Source of the DNA: Akanthomyces muscarius
Lineage: Eukaryota; Ascomycota; Sordariomycetes; Hypocreales; Cordycipitaceae
Direction of reading: 5' to 3'
Assembly (NCBI RefSeq): GCF_028009165.1
Contig: NC_079241.1
Span: forward strand, 5,580,001 to 5,644,000
DNA length: 64,000 nt
The position numbers were made by a program, and so were the translations under genes. Under the pieces are notes generated by a model. That model searched no databases. It was given only the letters and a program-made list of their open reading frames with translations, and was not told the origin of the DNA. This document shows positions 12,910 through 24,163 of the stretch, piece by piece (the stretch's first letter is position 1; the number at the start of each line of letters is the position of its first letter).

Positions 12910-13463
12910 CTACATCTTCGAAACTGGCGGATCCGTGTTGACCTTGTCGTGGTCGCACGTCGCCAGGACAGCGCCGTCCGACTTGCGGCGGAGCGTGCCG
13001 CGAAGCAGGGCCATGTTGCGGCCGACCGACACAATCTCCGTCTCGAGCAGGCACTCGGTGCCGACGGGCGCGGGGCGGAGGTAGGAGACGTCGAGCTTGC
13101 GGCTGACGCCCATGAAGCTCCAGTAGCCTGGCTTGCAGACGAGGGCGAGGGGCATCGACGTGGCCCAGTCAAAGAGCGTGGCGATGGCGCCGCCGTGCAT
13201 GTTGCCGCTGGCGTTGTTGTGGCACTCGTCGACAGTGAAGGAAAAGGTGACGCCCGGGTGCGGCCCGTCGGGCTTGACTGACTGGAGCTTGACAAAAGGC
13301 GAGATGCGACTCTGCCAGTTCTGGGTTGATGAGGTGCGGTTTAGCGAGGTGAGATGAGAGAGGGAGGGAGGGTGCTGCTGGCGTGCTTTCTTACCGTGTT
13401 GCTATTGGTGGACCAGTCGAGGAACATCTGGATGCGCTCCTTTGGGCTTGCGTCGGTATCCAT
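12910..13463 (-). CDS. Hotdog-fold thioesterase (PaaI/ACOT13-like)
   Basis: Two exons, 13463-13395 and 13320-12910, give 159 residues. The 74-nt intron is GT-AG. The protein contains the hotdog-fold signature NASGNMHGGAIATLFDWATS, with the HGG motif of the PaaI/ACOT13 group in the long central helix. This is followed by the strand pattern LDVSYLRPAPVGTECLLETE usual for the family. Such enzymes hydrolyse acyl-CoA thioesters, commonly as small homo-oligomers in the cytosol or mitochondria. The acyl substrate cannot be read from the sequence. A TATA-like box lies about 83 bp upstream of the ATG. Length is typical for the family (about 140-170 residues). Confidence 0.87.
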
Positions 13464-13545
13464 CTTGACGATTGGCTTTGTAGGTGAGTAGGGAGACGAC
13501 GAGGTTGGTGATGGAATGCGAGATGGATCGTGGACAGCTGCCGGG

Positions 13546-13551
13546 TATATA
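13546..13551 (-). promoter_or_regulatory. TATA box of the thioesterase gene
   Basis: A TATATA element on the minus strand, about 83 bp upstream of the thioesterase ATG, which is suitable spacing for a core promoter plus short leader. Confidence 0.45.
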
Positions 13552-14304
13552 GCCGAGCTCTGTTGGCGAAGGCAGAGGGTAGAATGCGTGGATATCCTAG
13601 AGTTGATGGCAGGGAAAAATGAAGCGAGTCTGCTAGCTTCTCACGCTGCTGACGATGCTGTATAGTTGAGTAAAAGGGCAAGATGGGAGACTGATTGTGT
13701 GTTGGGATGAGTGAATGTCTGAGTCTTGATCCAACTCGACACAAACGCGCAATTTGACTGGCTGCGACGACCTCGGGACACGGACTCGTCGGCGCCCTTG
13801 CCAGAACTCCATGGAGGACTTCCAGGCGGGTACCTGGCGCTGCATTTTGCGGAGACATGTCCGATTAGTTACAGGGCGTTACTGCGTCTTACAGGGGAAA
13901 TTTGACAGATACCATATTACCTACAGCGCCTGTGACACGCTATTGGCAGCTCGCTACAGGTCGCGCTAGTGCCCCGGACCGCCGCCGGTTGCGGGTGCCC
14001 GCGCAGCTTAGAGCTTCGGCCCCGTACGACTGCCGAGGTCCTTTTCACATGAGACACCCTCCACGCATCATTATTCAGCCCTTTTTCCATCAATCGCTTC
14101 TTCGTCACCATCCGAAAGCTTCTCTACCGCCATGCCTTGATACGAATCTACGACTGTCCACTACCGACTACAGCTTCCTCTCGACTTGCTCTTCGTGCGC
14201 CGCCCCGTCGCGGCTTCAAACGCCGTCTGCTGGCTGTGCCTCGGCCGACTCCGACGCCATAATCCTACGCAACAACCTGCCGCCATCACATCCCATCCGC
14301 CAGC
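13552..14304. other. Divergent promoter region, no gene seen
   Basis: The space between the divergent thioesterase and peroxin 12 genes. From about 14040 to 14300 it is C/T-rich on the plus strand, typical of fungal 5' leaders. Confidence 0.5.
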
Positions 14305-15606
14305 ATGGAGTTCGTCACGGCCCTCCGGGGCACCTTTGACGACCAGAAGCCCTCGCTCTTCGAGGTGCTGTCGGAGCAGCAGCTCAACCACCTGCTGCCG
14401 CTGACGCTGCGCTACCTCCTCACCGTCGCCACGCAGCGCCACCCGCGCTACCTGCTGCGCGCGCTCAACTCGTTTGACGAGCTGCACGCGCTGCTCATGC
14501 TGCTCGTCGAGCGCCACTACCTGCGCTCCCGCGGCGGCTCCTTCACCGAGCACTTTTACGGCCTCAAGCGCGAAAAGGCCCTCCGCGCCGAGGTGCCCCG
14601 CGCCAGCATGGCCGCGCCGCACCTCGTCCGCGACACCCTCCGCCTCACCACCCGCGACGTCTGGATGAACCTTGCCGTCCTCGTCGGCGTCCCCTACCTC
14701 AAGCGCAAGCTCGACGAGGCCCACGAGGTCAACGCGCCCCGCGCCCTGCTCGGCGCTGCCTACACCCGCATGCCCGACAACCCGACCCTGCGTGACCGCT
14801 TCATCCACTACTACCGATGGTTTCTCACCAACATATACCCCTCCGTCAACGCAGGCTACTACTTTGCCATGCTGGCGTTCAACCTCGCCTACCTGTTTGA
14901 CCGCACAAAGTTCCACAGCCCGCTCATGTGGCTCATCGGCACCCGCCTCCGCCGCATGACGGCCGCCGACTACCAGGCCATTGACGCCCTGTCGGCCAAG
15001 TCGACGGCCGACAACCGACCGGGACAGTCGCTCTTCTCGCCTCGCAACTTGGGCACCAAGGTGCTCTCGAGCCTGTCGATTGCCCTGCCCATGAGCATTT
15101 TCGCGCTCAAGTTTCTCGAGTGGTGGTACCAATCCGACTTTGCCAAGCAGCTGACGCGCAAGGCGACCGAGAACATTGAGCTGCCCCCTCCCATCATTTC
15201 CGGCCTCCTGGGCAAGCACCTGAAGAAATCCAGCTCGACGGCATCAGACGAAAAGCACGCTGCCGGCGCGGACAATGAGGCCACTGACTCGCCGGAGACG
15301 GAAATTGCTGCCAAAGACGCCCCCGTCGCCAAACCCTCCCGGCTGCCCATATTTGTCGTCTCATTCCCTGAAGACTCGGCGTGCTGCCCCATTTGCCTCG
15401 AGGATATCGTGACCCCGACCGCCTGCCAGACCGGGGTGGTCTACTGTTATACTTGTATTCACAGGTGGATCGAAGGGATGCATCCCAAGCAGGAGACGTT
15501 TATGGAGACCAAGGCCGGCAAATGGGAAAGTGGTCAGGGCCGCTGCGCCGTTACCGGGAGACGCGTCCTGGGCGGCACGGAGGGTCTGCGACGCATCATG
15601 GTCTAA
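14305..15606 (+). CDS. PEX12: Peroxin 12 (RING-type peroxisome import factor)
   Basis: A single exon of 433 residues. The N-terminal region (about 1-300) matches the conserved peroxin region shared by Pex2, Pex10 and Pex12, with several hydrophobic helices. One is [16 protein letters not shown] and another is near [19 protein letters not shown] Ser/Ala/Glu-rich linker (about 300-345) precedes a C-terminal RING-like region that starts [20 protein letters not shown]. Pex12 with Pex2 and Pex10 forms the peroxisomal membrane ubiquitin ligase that recycles the import receptor Pex5. The RING here has the first Cys pair and the YCYTCI pair, but only one further Cys ([10 protein letters not shown]). 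This incomplete zinc set is the usual state of Pex12. The start codon has a good upstream context (CAGCATGG). Confidence 0.93.
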   Translation: MEFVTALRGTFDDQKPSLFEVLSEQQLNHLLPLTLRYLLTVATQRHPRYLLRALNSFDELHALLMLLVERHYLRSRGGSFTEHFYGLKREKALRAEVPRASMAAPHLVRDTLRLTTRDVWMNLAVLVGVPYLKRKLDEAHEVNAPRALLGAAYTRMPDNPTLRDRFIHYYRWFLTNIYPSVNAGYYFAMLAFNLAYLFDRTKFHSPLMWLIGTRLRRMTAADYQAIDALSAKSTADNRPGQSLFSPRNLGTKVLSSLSIALPMSIFALKFLEWWYQSDFAKQLTRKATENIELPPPIISGLLGKHLKKSSSTASDEKHAAGADNEATDSPETEIAAKDAPVAKPSRLPIFVVSFPEDSACCPICLEDIVTPTACQTGVVYCYTCIHRWIEGMHPKQETFMETKAGKWESGQGRCAVTGRRVLGGTEGLRRIMV

Positions 15607-16896
15607 GATTGCGTGGGCTGCGAACGAAGCGGAAATATTGAAAATCTCGGTGATCCGAGAATAGCAACCAAAGGGCAACGCGTGGGCCAAGCGTTCCAGC
15701 CAGGAACAAGGGGTTTAGATCAGCCCACTGACTCATCCCCCTTTTATGCTTGGGCGGGGGATTTTGAGAAGAAAAAAAGTCTACTTGGTTCGCCATGCTT
15801 GGGAATGGGGAGACGCAATGTACATTACAGCAAGGGGTTTTCTTTTTTTGTCCCTTTTTATAAAGGTGGGCGATTACATATCTCGCGGCGTTTCAAGTTT
15901 TTTTATACCCTACTAGTACAATAAAAAAAGAAGAATGAACCAAGAACCCGTGGTCTACCGGCGAGCGGTGTGCTGCGTCAACCATGCTGAGGCATGCAAA
16001 ATGCGTCGTGAGCCAATCAGGTGGCGTCGTTGAGGAATCGACGGCGGTGGTCTGGAATGTTGGCGATGGCGTCCCGGCCAGGCACGGGCATGGATGGGGA
16101 TGGTCAACCACCACCGCCCCGGCACGACGACAACCGGGGGTCCGCTTCAGCTAGCAAACGCCAGCCAAAGGCGCGAGGCGCTCTCCATGTCTTGGAAAAT
16201 TCTCCAAGGCGTCGTGGGCGTGTCGACCCAGTGACCGCATCTGGACTTTCTGTCTGAGACATGCACCCTCCCTCGTCGTCATCATTGGCCGGGACCGAGC
16301 AGGCCAGGAACCCAATGTCTCCGCTTCCATGCGAGACAGGGTAGATTGTCTCAGCTCATTCACGATCAGAGACCCTACTGACCAGTGCAGGGCCATTGTT
16401 CCCGGCAGGCGTACGCCACGGCATTGTTCGCCGCGCCGGAGCCTCGCCCAGGCACTTTACGAATCGCCTCGCGCTGGAATGCTCCCTGGCGTTGCCAACC
16501 TCTGCGTGGCGTGATTACGGGCCTTTTCCTGGCCTATTCTTCCAAATGGCCCTCGAAAGCGGCGAAACCGCCAACACCCACCCAGCCTCACCTGGACAAT
16601 CATTCATTCCTGCAAGATGCTGGGGACAAGGACTTTGTCTGGCCCATCGCCAAGGATCGTCATCTGCCTTGCGTATATAGTCTTGCCGTCGCTGTCCGGA
16701 CAACTCATCTCTTCGAACCCCTTTCCCTTCTTCTTCATCAGACTTTGAACCATTCATCTGTTCACCGCACACACTGGAGACTTTGAAGAGCATTTCTTGA
16801 TTCCTTCGAGAAACTCTCTCATCACCCAGTCTCTAGGGTTCAACAGTCAGACTCATACGAACCAGACGACGTCTCCTACTTTTCACGTTGCCTACC
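15607..16896. other. Intergenic region and promoter of the GH16 gene
   Basis: No gene supported. A TATATA element lies at 16674-16679, about 220 bp upstream of the GH16 ATG, followed by a C/T-rich leader. In the leader there is a frame continuous with the GH16 ATG, from 16837, that reads as basic then hydrophobic residues but has no ATG (see findings). Confidence 0.5.
16674..16679 (+). promoter_or_regulatory. TATA box of the GH16 gene
   Basis: A TATATA element about 220 bp upstream of the GH16 start codon, followed by a pyrimidine-rich leader. Confidence 0.45.
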
Positions 16897-19800
16897 ATGG
16901 CTTACTCTCTGGTAAACTCGTATGCTGGAGACGCCCTCATCAGCGGCTTCAACTGGATAGACACGCCCGACTACTCAAACGGCTTCGTCCGGTATCAGAG
17001 CCAAGCCAACGCGGCTAGCCATGGCCTCTTCGCCGTCGACGAGCAAACCGGCGTCGTCCGCATCGGCGTCGACCACACCAACACATATGACGTTTCCAGC
17101 GGACGCCCGAGCATCCGCATCGAGAGCAAGGATGCCTACAACCACGGCCTCTTCATCGGCGACTTTCTTCACATGCCACCGTCTCAGTGCGGTGTATGGC
17201 CAGCTTGTAAGTTTTCTCTCTCATCACCAAACGGCAAAACTTGATCTCTCACTAACACGACCGCTTCTTCAGTCTGGGCGTATGGAACCAACTGGCCCGC
17301 CGGCGGCGAGATTGACATCATCGAGGGCGCCAACACGGCCCACCGCAACATCATCTCGGCGCACACCACGCCGGGCTGCCAGCTTGGCCCCGACGTGCTG
17401 AGCATGGCGTCGGGCGCGGCGCAGAGCACAAATTGCGACGTCGGCACGCAAAACATTGGCTGCGGCTACGTGCCCGCCGCCGGCGACACCTCGTCGTACG
17501 GCGACACCTTCAACGCCGTGGGCGGCGGCATCTACGCCATGCAATGGGACGACGAGTACATCAAGGTCTGGCACTTTGACCGCGCCTCGGCGCCCGCGGA
17601 TATCGCCGCCAAGAAGCCTAAGCCTGACACCTGGGGTAAGCCACAGGCCGTGTACGGCGGCAAGAGCTGCGACGTCAAATCGCACTTTCGCGACATGAGC
17701 ATCGTCCTCAACATCAACTTTTGCGGCGACTACGGCAACGCCGTGTGGGCCAACGACGGCTGCGCCGCGCTGGCGCCCACCTGCTCCGAGTGGGTGGCCA
17801 AGAACCCGGCCGCCTTTGCCAACGCCTACTGGGACGTCAACTACATTGACGCGTATGTCCAGGGCGCTGCCAGCCCATCTGGTAGCAGCGTCCCGTCTGG
17901 CATCTTCCCGTCTGCCAGCGGCATCGCCAATCCCAACCAGCCGAGCAACATCCAGACCGCTTCCTTCACGCGCCTCCCCGGCACTGCTCCCAGCAACAAC
18001 GGCACCTTCACTCGCTTCCCCGTGGCCAACAACTCCTCCGCCTCCATGCCCAACCCCACCAACCCATCCTCCTTCGAGTCCACCACCTGGACGACCAAGA
18101 CCTCGACCGACACCCGCACCGTCACCGTGCCCAGCGGCCCCATCCCGACCGCGACGCTGCCCTCGCCCAGCGGCAAGCCGCACGCCAACCCGGCCAACCT
18201 CGACGGCTTCTCCTACCTGGGCTGCTTCGGCTCCAGCAGCGGCTTCAAGTCGTTTGACAAGGTGGCCGACAGCGCTGACATGGACCTCGACAAGTGCATC
18301 GACCTCTGCCGCGGCAAGAAGTACGCCGGCGTCTTCGACACGACCTGCTACTGCGCCGCCGAGCTCGACGCCGACACGCGCGTCAGCATGGATACCTGCG
18401 ACACGGCCTGCCCCGGCGACAGCAGCCAGTTCTGCGGCGGCCGCGTCAAGAGCAACGGCAAGTTCATCGGCGCTACGGCCAACATTACGCTTCCGCGGAC
18501 GTCAAGCGCCGTCTCCGGCGGCGTGCCCATGCCCATTGCGACTGAGGGTGAGTACATGCCGGGTGGCGGCGCTGTCAATGGCACCTCGGGCAACTCTACC
18601 AGGCCGGAGCAGCCCGCCCCCAGCGGCAGTGGAAGTCCCATTGCCAAGGGCAACTCTACCGCTGCTCCCGAGACTCCCAAAGTCGCCAACACTGGCGCCA
18701 AGTTCAACTCGACTGGTCCTGAGATTCTCCCCGCCTTTTCCAGCTCGCCTGCGTCTAGCTCGTCTGCTTCTGGCGGCACTAGGTCCAGCTCTTCCATCGC
18801 ACCTCCTACCACTGCCATCAACCCTGTTGCCAAGTTCAACTCTACTGGCCCCGAGATCCCGGCTCCCGCTCCCGGCAGCTCCAAGACTACCTCTTCTGAC
18901 ATTCCGGAAGTCACCATTCCTGTCTACCCCGTCGAGGCCAAGGTAAAGAACGCAACTGCACCCGAGAGTACGCAGCAGACGAGCGGCAGCCCCAGCCTCG
19001 GTAGCAGCAGCCCTAGCAGCAGTAGCGCGGCGCCCGCGTCGAGCGCCCCTGCCCCGGCACTGTTCCGCAACTCGACCTTTGTCGGCCGCGGCGTCCACGG
19101 TGCTCGTTGGGCGATGCTGAAGAATGCCCGCCGCGGCATGCCGGTCCGCCGCGAGGCTGCCGACTTTCTGCTCACCGTCTACGCTGCGGTTGCCAAGGAA
19201 GAGCCTCCCAAGCAGCCTCCTGGTATGGGCCTTCAGACCCCCCACTCCTCCGCCACCATCATGCGCACCCTCGACGCCTCTGTCGGCGCCGGGGGCAGCA
19301 TCAGCACTACCAGCAGTGGCAGCGGTAACGGCAACGCCGCCACCAGCACCACCAGCACTGTTGTGACGACCATTACCTACCAGACTGTCCACCCGTCCAA
19401 CCCGTCCAAGATCATCACGGAAAAGTACGTCACGACCATTGTCAAGGCTCACTGCGGCTGCACCGAGACCCCCCTTCCCGTCATGACTGTGCCCATGGAG
19501 ACCAAGGTCGTGTCTTGCTCAGCCTGCGGCCACAAGGGCGCCAACACTGTGACTGTGACTGTCCCTTGCTCGGTCTCCATCGCCACACCGACTGCCAGCA
19601 ACGTGCCACCCGCTTCTCACGGAATTGCACCGCCTGCTTCCCACAGCAATGCCCCCCCCTCTTCGGATGGCAACGCCAATCCCTCCTCCAACGGCCAGGT
19701 TCTCCCCTCTTCGAACGGCAACAAACCTGCCCCTTCGAGCGGCAATGTGCCCGCCGCCGCTAATAGCAACGCACCTACCGCCTCTAACGGCAACACGCCT

Positions 19801-19926
19801 CCTGCTTCGAGTGGCAACGTTCCTACTGTGGCACCCTCGACCGTCCCTACTGTTGCCGGTGCCTCGGGCCTGAAGGTGACGTCGCTGCTCTTCAGCACCA
19901 TGCTGGCCATGGCTCTTCTTCTGTGA
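16897..19926 (+). CDS. GH16 wall glucanase/transglycosidase with WSC domain and GPI signal
   Basis: Two exons, 16897-17206 and 17273-19926, give 987 residues. The intron is GT-AG (66 nt). A GH16 catalytic domain spans about residues 1-320. Its active-site strand reads GEIDIIEG at about residues 114-121, with the two Glu expected as nucleophile and acid/base. A WSC domain follows at about 415-492 (YLGCFG to FCGG, eight-Cys pattern), a carbohydrate-binding module of cell-surface proteins. After it comes a long Ser/Thr/Pro/Asn-rich stalk with short repeats (AKFNSTGPEI occurs twice; SNGN/PPAS-type units near the end). The last 16 residues are hydrophobic (VTSLLFSTMLAMALLL), as in a GPI attachment signal. 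This suggests action on beta-1,3-glucan in the cell wall. The signal peptide expected at the N-terminus is missing from this start codon (see findings). Confidence 0.87.
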
Positions 19927-20970
19927 AGTTGAGGAAAAGAAAAGCAACAGATTCATTTTGGATATCTTTGGATTGGAGGGGAAACTGAAACAGATTGAAC
20001 ATGATACCACATGGAGGAAATCAAACAGAATTAACCAACACAGCATCAGCGATTTTGAGATTTACTTTTTCTTTTTCTTGGGTTATTATTAATTAGAATA
20101 CACAACTGTACGAAAGGCGTACGACAATTTGTTGCGCACTGCGCTTGCAGGCAATTTTTAATCTAGATCGTCGATAGAGAGATCTTATTAGCTAGAAACT
20201 ACAAACAAATGACAAAAACATTTAAAATACTTTTACTTGCCCTTGGATACCGCAGCACAGGACTGGGTAGCATAGAGTAACACACGCACCACACAGCATA
20301 GCACATGAGCACCAACCCGTCCTTCGTCGCCCGCATCGGAGAGAGTTAAAATTCGTGCCCCCTTTTCCTAGGGGCACTGCAGTATAAGAGGTAGTAAAAA
20401 AACTATCCTGATCATTGGAAGCCGCTGTTTCTGCGTCCTTCGCCTGACCCCTAGCCATTCCGCGGAACGTCGAGCAGCATCATCCGAAGGCAAACCAATC
20501 TGAACTTGTCATGCAAAATAGTGCCGCTAAAATACGGGTTGCAAGATATTGTGGTAGATGTGCGAAACATATCCGTGCGTGTGGCTGAGGTACTGTATTA
20601 CTTTTGCCAGGAAAGATTGTTCACAAAAAGTTGCGGGGAGATGCCGAACGCTGGGACAAAGGAAGAAAAAGCAAGACACGGGCCTCCCTCAATGGCCACA
20701 CGGGTGCATATCTTAGACGGCAAGACCAAATGAAATATGCAGACATCTCTGCACTGCAACCCAAGGACCAGCTGAGCTGATATTCGGTATCAACCCCAAG
20801 TTTCAGCCCCCAGTGATGCTTCCGAGACACGTTGTGCAAAGAGATAACTATTGGCAAGACGGTGCAGAATAATTATAAAATCTGGTCGCGACCGCTCCGT
20901 TTTGACGTTTCCATACTGCTTCCTTATTCTTCTACACACGTCTTTACAGCTCTACAACTACACCGTTATT
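19927..20970. other. Intergenic, no gene seen
   Basis: About 1 kb between two secreted-protein genes. A TATAAAA box lies at 20874-20880. No protein-like frame was seen in the remainder. Confidence 0.5.
20874..20880 (+). promoter_or_regulatory. TATA box of the small secreted protein gene
   Basis: TATAAAA on the plus strand about 91 bp upstream of the ATG at 20971, followed by a pyrimidine-rich leader. Confidence 0.5.
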
Positions 20971-21482
20971 ATGCGTTCTATGTTGGCAGTCACCCTCCTA
21001 GCCTTGGGCTCTGCTCAAATGGCTCTTGCTACCAAGGCGGTAAGATTAAACCACACTCTCCTTGTCAAAACGGCGATTGAGAAGGAAAGTACTAAATTCT
21101 TCGAATAGGCAACCTTTGTGCATGCTAGCGGAACGTTAACCCTCCAAGTTCAGGACAACATCTGCACCAACTTTAAAACCGACCAGTAAGTACCGCCACT
21201 CCGAGGCATAAGACTCTACTCCACTGTACCTGTTTTTATTAAAGCTTTGCCCACCAGGCCGAATTACGTTGCCTTGAACATTGAGAAGGGCTTTGACTGT
21301 GTGTTGTTTGAGTGAGTTGAGAAATATCAATATTGAGACACGTCTCGATTGGAAAAAAGAGATTCTAACAGGATGGTAGCAAGAAAAACTGTGTCGGCAA
21401 AGGTACTGGCCTTGAGGCAGACAATCACAATGTGGAGGAGCTCAAGTTCAGATCAGTTGCATGCTTTCAAGCAGCAGCTTGA
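20971..21482 (+). CDS. Small secreted four-cysteine protein (effector-like), splice model uncertain
   Basis: Four exons can be built: 20971-21039, 21109-21185, 21258-21300 and 21372-21482, giving 99 residues. Residues 1-20 form a signal peptide (MRSMLAVTLLALGSAQMALA). The mature part has four Cys, in NICTNF, DC, KNCVGK and VACFQ, enough for two disulfides. I do not recognise a domain. The first two introns have strong GTAAG-type donors. The third is a problem. The best donor (GTGAGT at 21312) leaves the frame one base out of step with the clearly coding last exon, and the only frame-preserving donor is a weak GTGTTG at 21301. Either a weak donor is used or the gene carries a one-base lesion. 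Size, secretion and cysteines suggest a secreted effector or antimicrobial type protein; that role is inference. Confidence 0.6.
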
Positions 21483-21956
21483 CTGTTGAACAACTCAAAA
21501 TCTTGAGTAATTATAACATGCAAAGAATTGCTAAAAAACACTCAATTTCCCCCCTTGAACTTGCCGCCTCCAAGACTTGTGATATGCTCGTACATCTACA
21601 TCTTTTATAAACCTCCACTTCCACTTATACCCCGGAGCCACTTTGCAGCTTCAGCCCCAGCGGGCGGAGGGTACAACACCCAGTAAATCTGCGGAGGAAA
21701 CGGAGTGCTTAAATGCCCCGGCATCCGTTTCTAAATACATGTTTTTCATCTCAAGTCCGTCCCTTTCACTGACCAATCTATCAACAACCGTGTTTCCAAA
21801 CCTAGGCTGCCAATTGGACCGTGTTTTTACGACTCACCATGTAAGTGCCATTGTCCGCCCATCCACACACCCATCTCGGCCGGGAGCTTCCGAGCTGACA
21901 CGAACCTAGCGCGGCTCCTCTCCTCCTCCACAAGCTCTCCATCCCAACCTCCAACC
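21483..21956. other. Intergenic with possible 5' leader intron
   Basis: Upstream of the YhhN gene. A GTAAGT at 21841 and an AG before 21910 could bound a leader intron. The sequence between them does not look coding. Confidence 0.4.
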
Positions 21957-22625
21957 ATGGACTGGAAGCGCCTGCAGGGCAGCAACCCCACGGAGACGGC
22001 CGTGATTGCTGTATCCGTCGCCTCGTCGCTGCTGTACCTCGTCAGCGTCCGCGCCGCGCCCAGCAAGACGCGCATGGCGTACAAGACGCTCTCGACGGCG
22101 CTGCTCGCGTGCTTTGCCGCGCTGCGCGCCGGCCGCACCTCGCCGCTCGTGCCCGCGCTCGCGCTCGGCTCCGTGGGCGACGCGTTCCTCGCGTGGCCCG
22201 GCGAGGCCAACTTTCTCTGCGGCCTCGGCAGCTTCCTGGTCGCGCACCTCTTCTACGTCGCGCTCTTCGCGGGCCTGGGCAGCGGCCGCGAGCAGATCGC
22301 CGCCGACGCCTGGCGGCAGGGCGTGGCGGGCGTCATGATGCTGCTGGCGCCGGGCATGGCAGCCGTGCTGATGCCGCGGGTCGCGGGCGCGCTGCGGGCG
22401 CCCATCCTCATCTACACGGCGACGATCCTGACCATGGTGCTGGCGGTACTCACGGTGCGGAGCGGGACGATTGTGCTGGGCGGCGTGCTGTTTGCGCTGT
22501 CCGACTCGATCCTGGCGACCGAGGAGTTTGTGGTGGCGAGAGACTCGGGTCATCGGCCGTGGATGCAGCATGCAGTATGGATCTTGTATTACTCGGGCCA
22601 GTTTCTGATTGCGGCTGGCTTTTAA
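21957..22625 (+). CDS. YhhN/TMEM86-family membrane protein
   Basis: A single exon of 222 residues with about seven to eight hydrophobic segments covering nearly the whole length. The segment ALALGSVGDAFLAWPGEANF followed by CGLGSFLVAHLFYVALF carries the conserved GDxxL...GxxxFxxxHxxY pattern of the YhhN family. The family includes mammalian TMEM86 lysoplasmalogenases, which cleave the vinyl-ether bond of lysoplasmalogens. Whether a fungal member has this activity is not known from sequence. The C-terminal part (SDSILA, then YYSGQFLIA) also fits the family. The stop codon is only 72 bp from the end of the convergent metallophosphoesterase gene. Confidence 0.87.
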   Translation: MDWKRLQGSNPTETAVIAVSVASSLLYLVSVRAAPSKTRMAYKTLSTALLACFAALRAGRTSPLVPALALGSVGDAFLAWPGEANFLCGLGSFLVAHLFYVALFAGLGSGREQIAADAWRQGVAGVMMLLAPGMAAVLMPRVAGALRAPILIYTATILTMVLAVLTVRSGTIVLGGVLFALSDSILATEEFVVARDSGHRPWMQHAVWILYYSGQFLIAAGF

Positions 22626-22697
22626 TGTAAATAGCTAGTTTCTACTTTCTTGTTTGCAGAGGGTAAAGATATGTACATGTTGTGTGTTTGTGTGTGT

Positions 22698-23778
22698 TTA
22701 AATGTCCACAACAACGGCACGCGACTTGATGCGGCCGGTATCACCGTACATCTGCGCGGCATTGACCATGATGCTGCCCTGATTGCCTCGGGGGCCGCCC
22801 ATGAGCCATTTCCAGGCCACACCCTGCACGCCGTAGTAGATGACCTGCCACATATAAAACCAGGATCGGTTGGGGACAAAGTCCATGATGGGGCCGCGGC
22901 GGGGACGCGAGAGGAGCGCCTCGTACGCGGCCTGCATTTCGTCAAAGTAGATAGGCTCTTGGCCGTAGGCCCAGTGGCAGTGGCCAAAGACGTGCAGACG
23001 TGGCCTGACACGCCAGGCTTCGCGGAGGAGATGTGGGCATCCAAGGTCAAGATCGAGGTGGTGTTTCTGTGCAGTAAGAGAAAATGTTCAACCAGAGTGC
23101 ACGGTTTGAAGTGATACATACGGGCGGAGTATGAGTGACGAGAATGTCTGTCTGCGGCGGTACTCTGTTGTGCCATGGTTGTGTGGTGGGAGTGTATTGG
23201 AAGCTGTTCGGATTAGCACAAGAAACTACATCTGCATTCCGGTGTAGCTCAGCATACGCAAATTCTTGTGGCCCGCATTCAGGAACATCGCCGGCACCAA
23301 AGATGCTAATCTTTCGTCCATTGACCTCTTGCACCGTCATGTCGCCCTGCAGGAACAAGATGTCGCCAAGCTGCACTTTCGCCCTGCTGCGCACGTCCTC
23401 TTCCCTCCGCGACCTGCGGTCAAAGTAGCTGTCGTGATTCCCCGCAACCACAATCTTGACGGGGTGGTCAAAGCTGTTGAGCCAGTCGAGCTGCTTCTGA
23501 ACGTCGGCCGCGGTGCCCTCGTTGGTGAGGTCGCCGGCGTGGACGAGAATATCGCCATCGGGCACGTCCACAGTCAAGTCGTGCGTGTCCGAGATGCACA
23601 CCACGCGGACGGGCTCCTTGCCGCGCGGCGGGCGCAACGGCCGTCCGCGCAGCCACACGAGGATGTGGTAGAGGGTGATGGTGAGGAAGGTGAGCGGCGA
23701 GAGGAGCAGGTGATCGAGCAGGGTGAGGCGCTGCCACTGCGAGGCGCGGCGCAGGCCGAGGGATTGTAGTATCCCCAT
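22698..23778 (-). CDS. Calcineurin-like metallophosphoesterase
   Basis: Two exons, 23778-23122 and 23066-22698, give 341 residues; the intron is 55 nt, GT-AG. Metal-binding motifs of the metallophosphoesterase fold appear in order: SDTHD (about residue 64), GDILVHAGDLTNEG, VAGNHDSYFD, THTPP at the exon junction and FGHCHWAYG in exon 2. These are the residues that hold the two-metal centre. An N-terminal hydrophobic stretch (LLLSPLTFLTITLYHILVWL) before the domain suggests membrane attachment. Fungal members of this group are annotated as Ser/Thr phosphatase-like, but the true substrate is unknown. The start was chosen as the first ATG preceding the hydrophobic segment. Confidence 0.88.
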
Positions 23779-24163
23779 CTCGCGGGGGCGTATTTTGGTG
23801 TGCTTGGGGGGATAAGAGGCGGAGATGGAAAGTCACAAAGGCCGTCTAACTTGCCAGCGCCATTGAGGTTGAGGTTGGAGGAAACATTGTCGATGGGTAG
23901 AGGTTGAGAGGTTGAGCTGGTGAGGGGCGCAGAGCTGCCAGCGAGGTACTTGCTGTTGCACTGTAGCAGTGTGTGGACGCAAGTACCGCCTCTGCTAGCG
24001 GTCGTCACAGTGGACCGACGGCAGAGCGCGCCCTGTCGATCCGAGATTGCTCGTCCAGTGCCGTCGCCACGTTGACAGCTGCCCATTGACGCTGATCCTT
24101 TAAAACCAATAAAGACAACATGTATTTTATACTCCGAAATATCTGCAACTCCTTATACGCCTT
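23779..24163. other. Intergenic, no gene seen
   Basis: Space between the metallophosphoesterase gene start and the end of the first ABC transporter gene. Nothing coding is seen. Confidence 0.5.

Noticed and set aside
16618..16755. Upstream short frame beginning with ATG near 16618 as the GH16 signal peptide exon
   Set aside because: It contains the TATA box, lacks a usable splice donor and is out of place relative to the core promoter.
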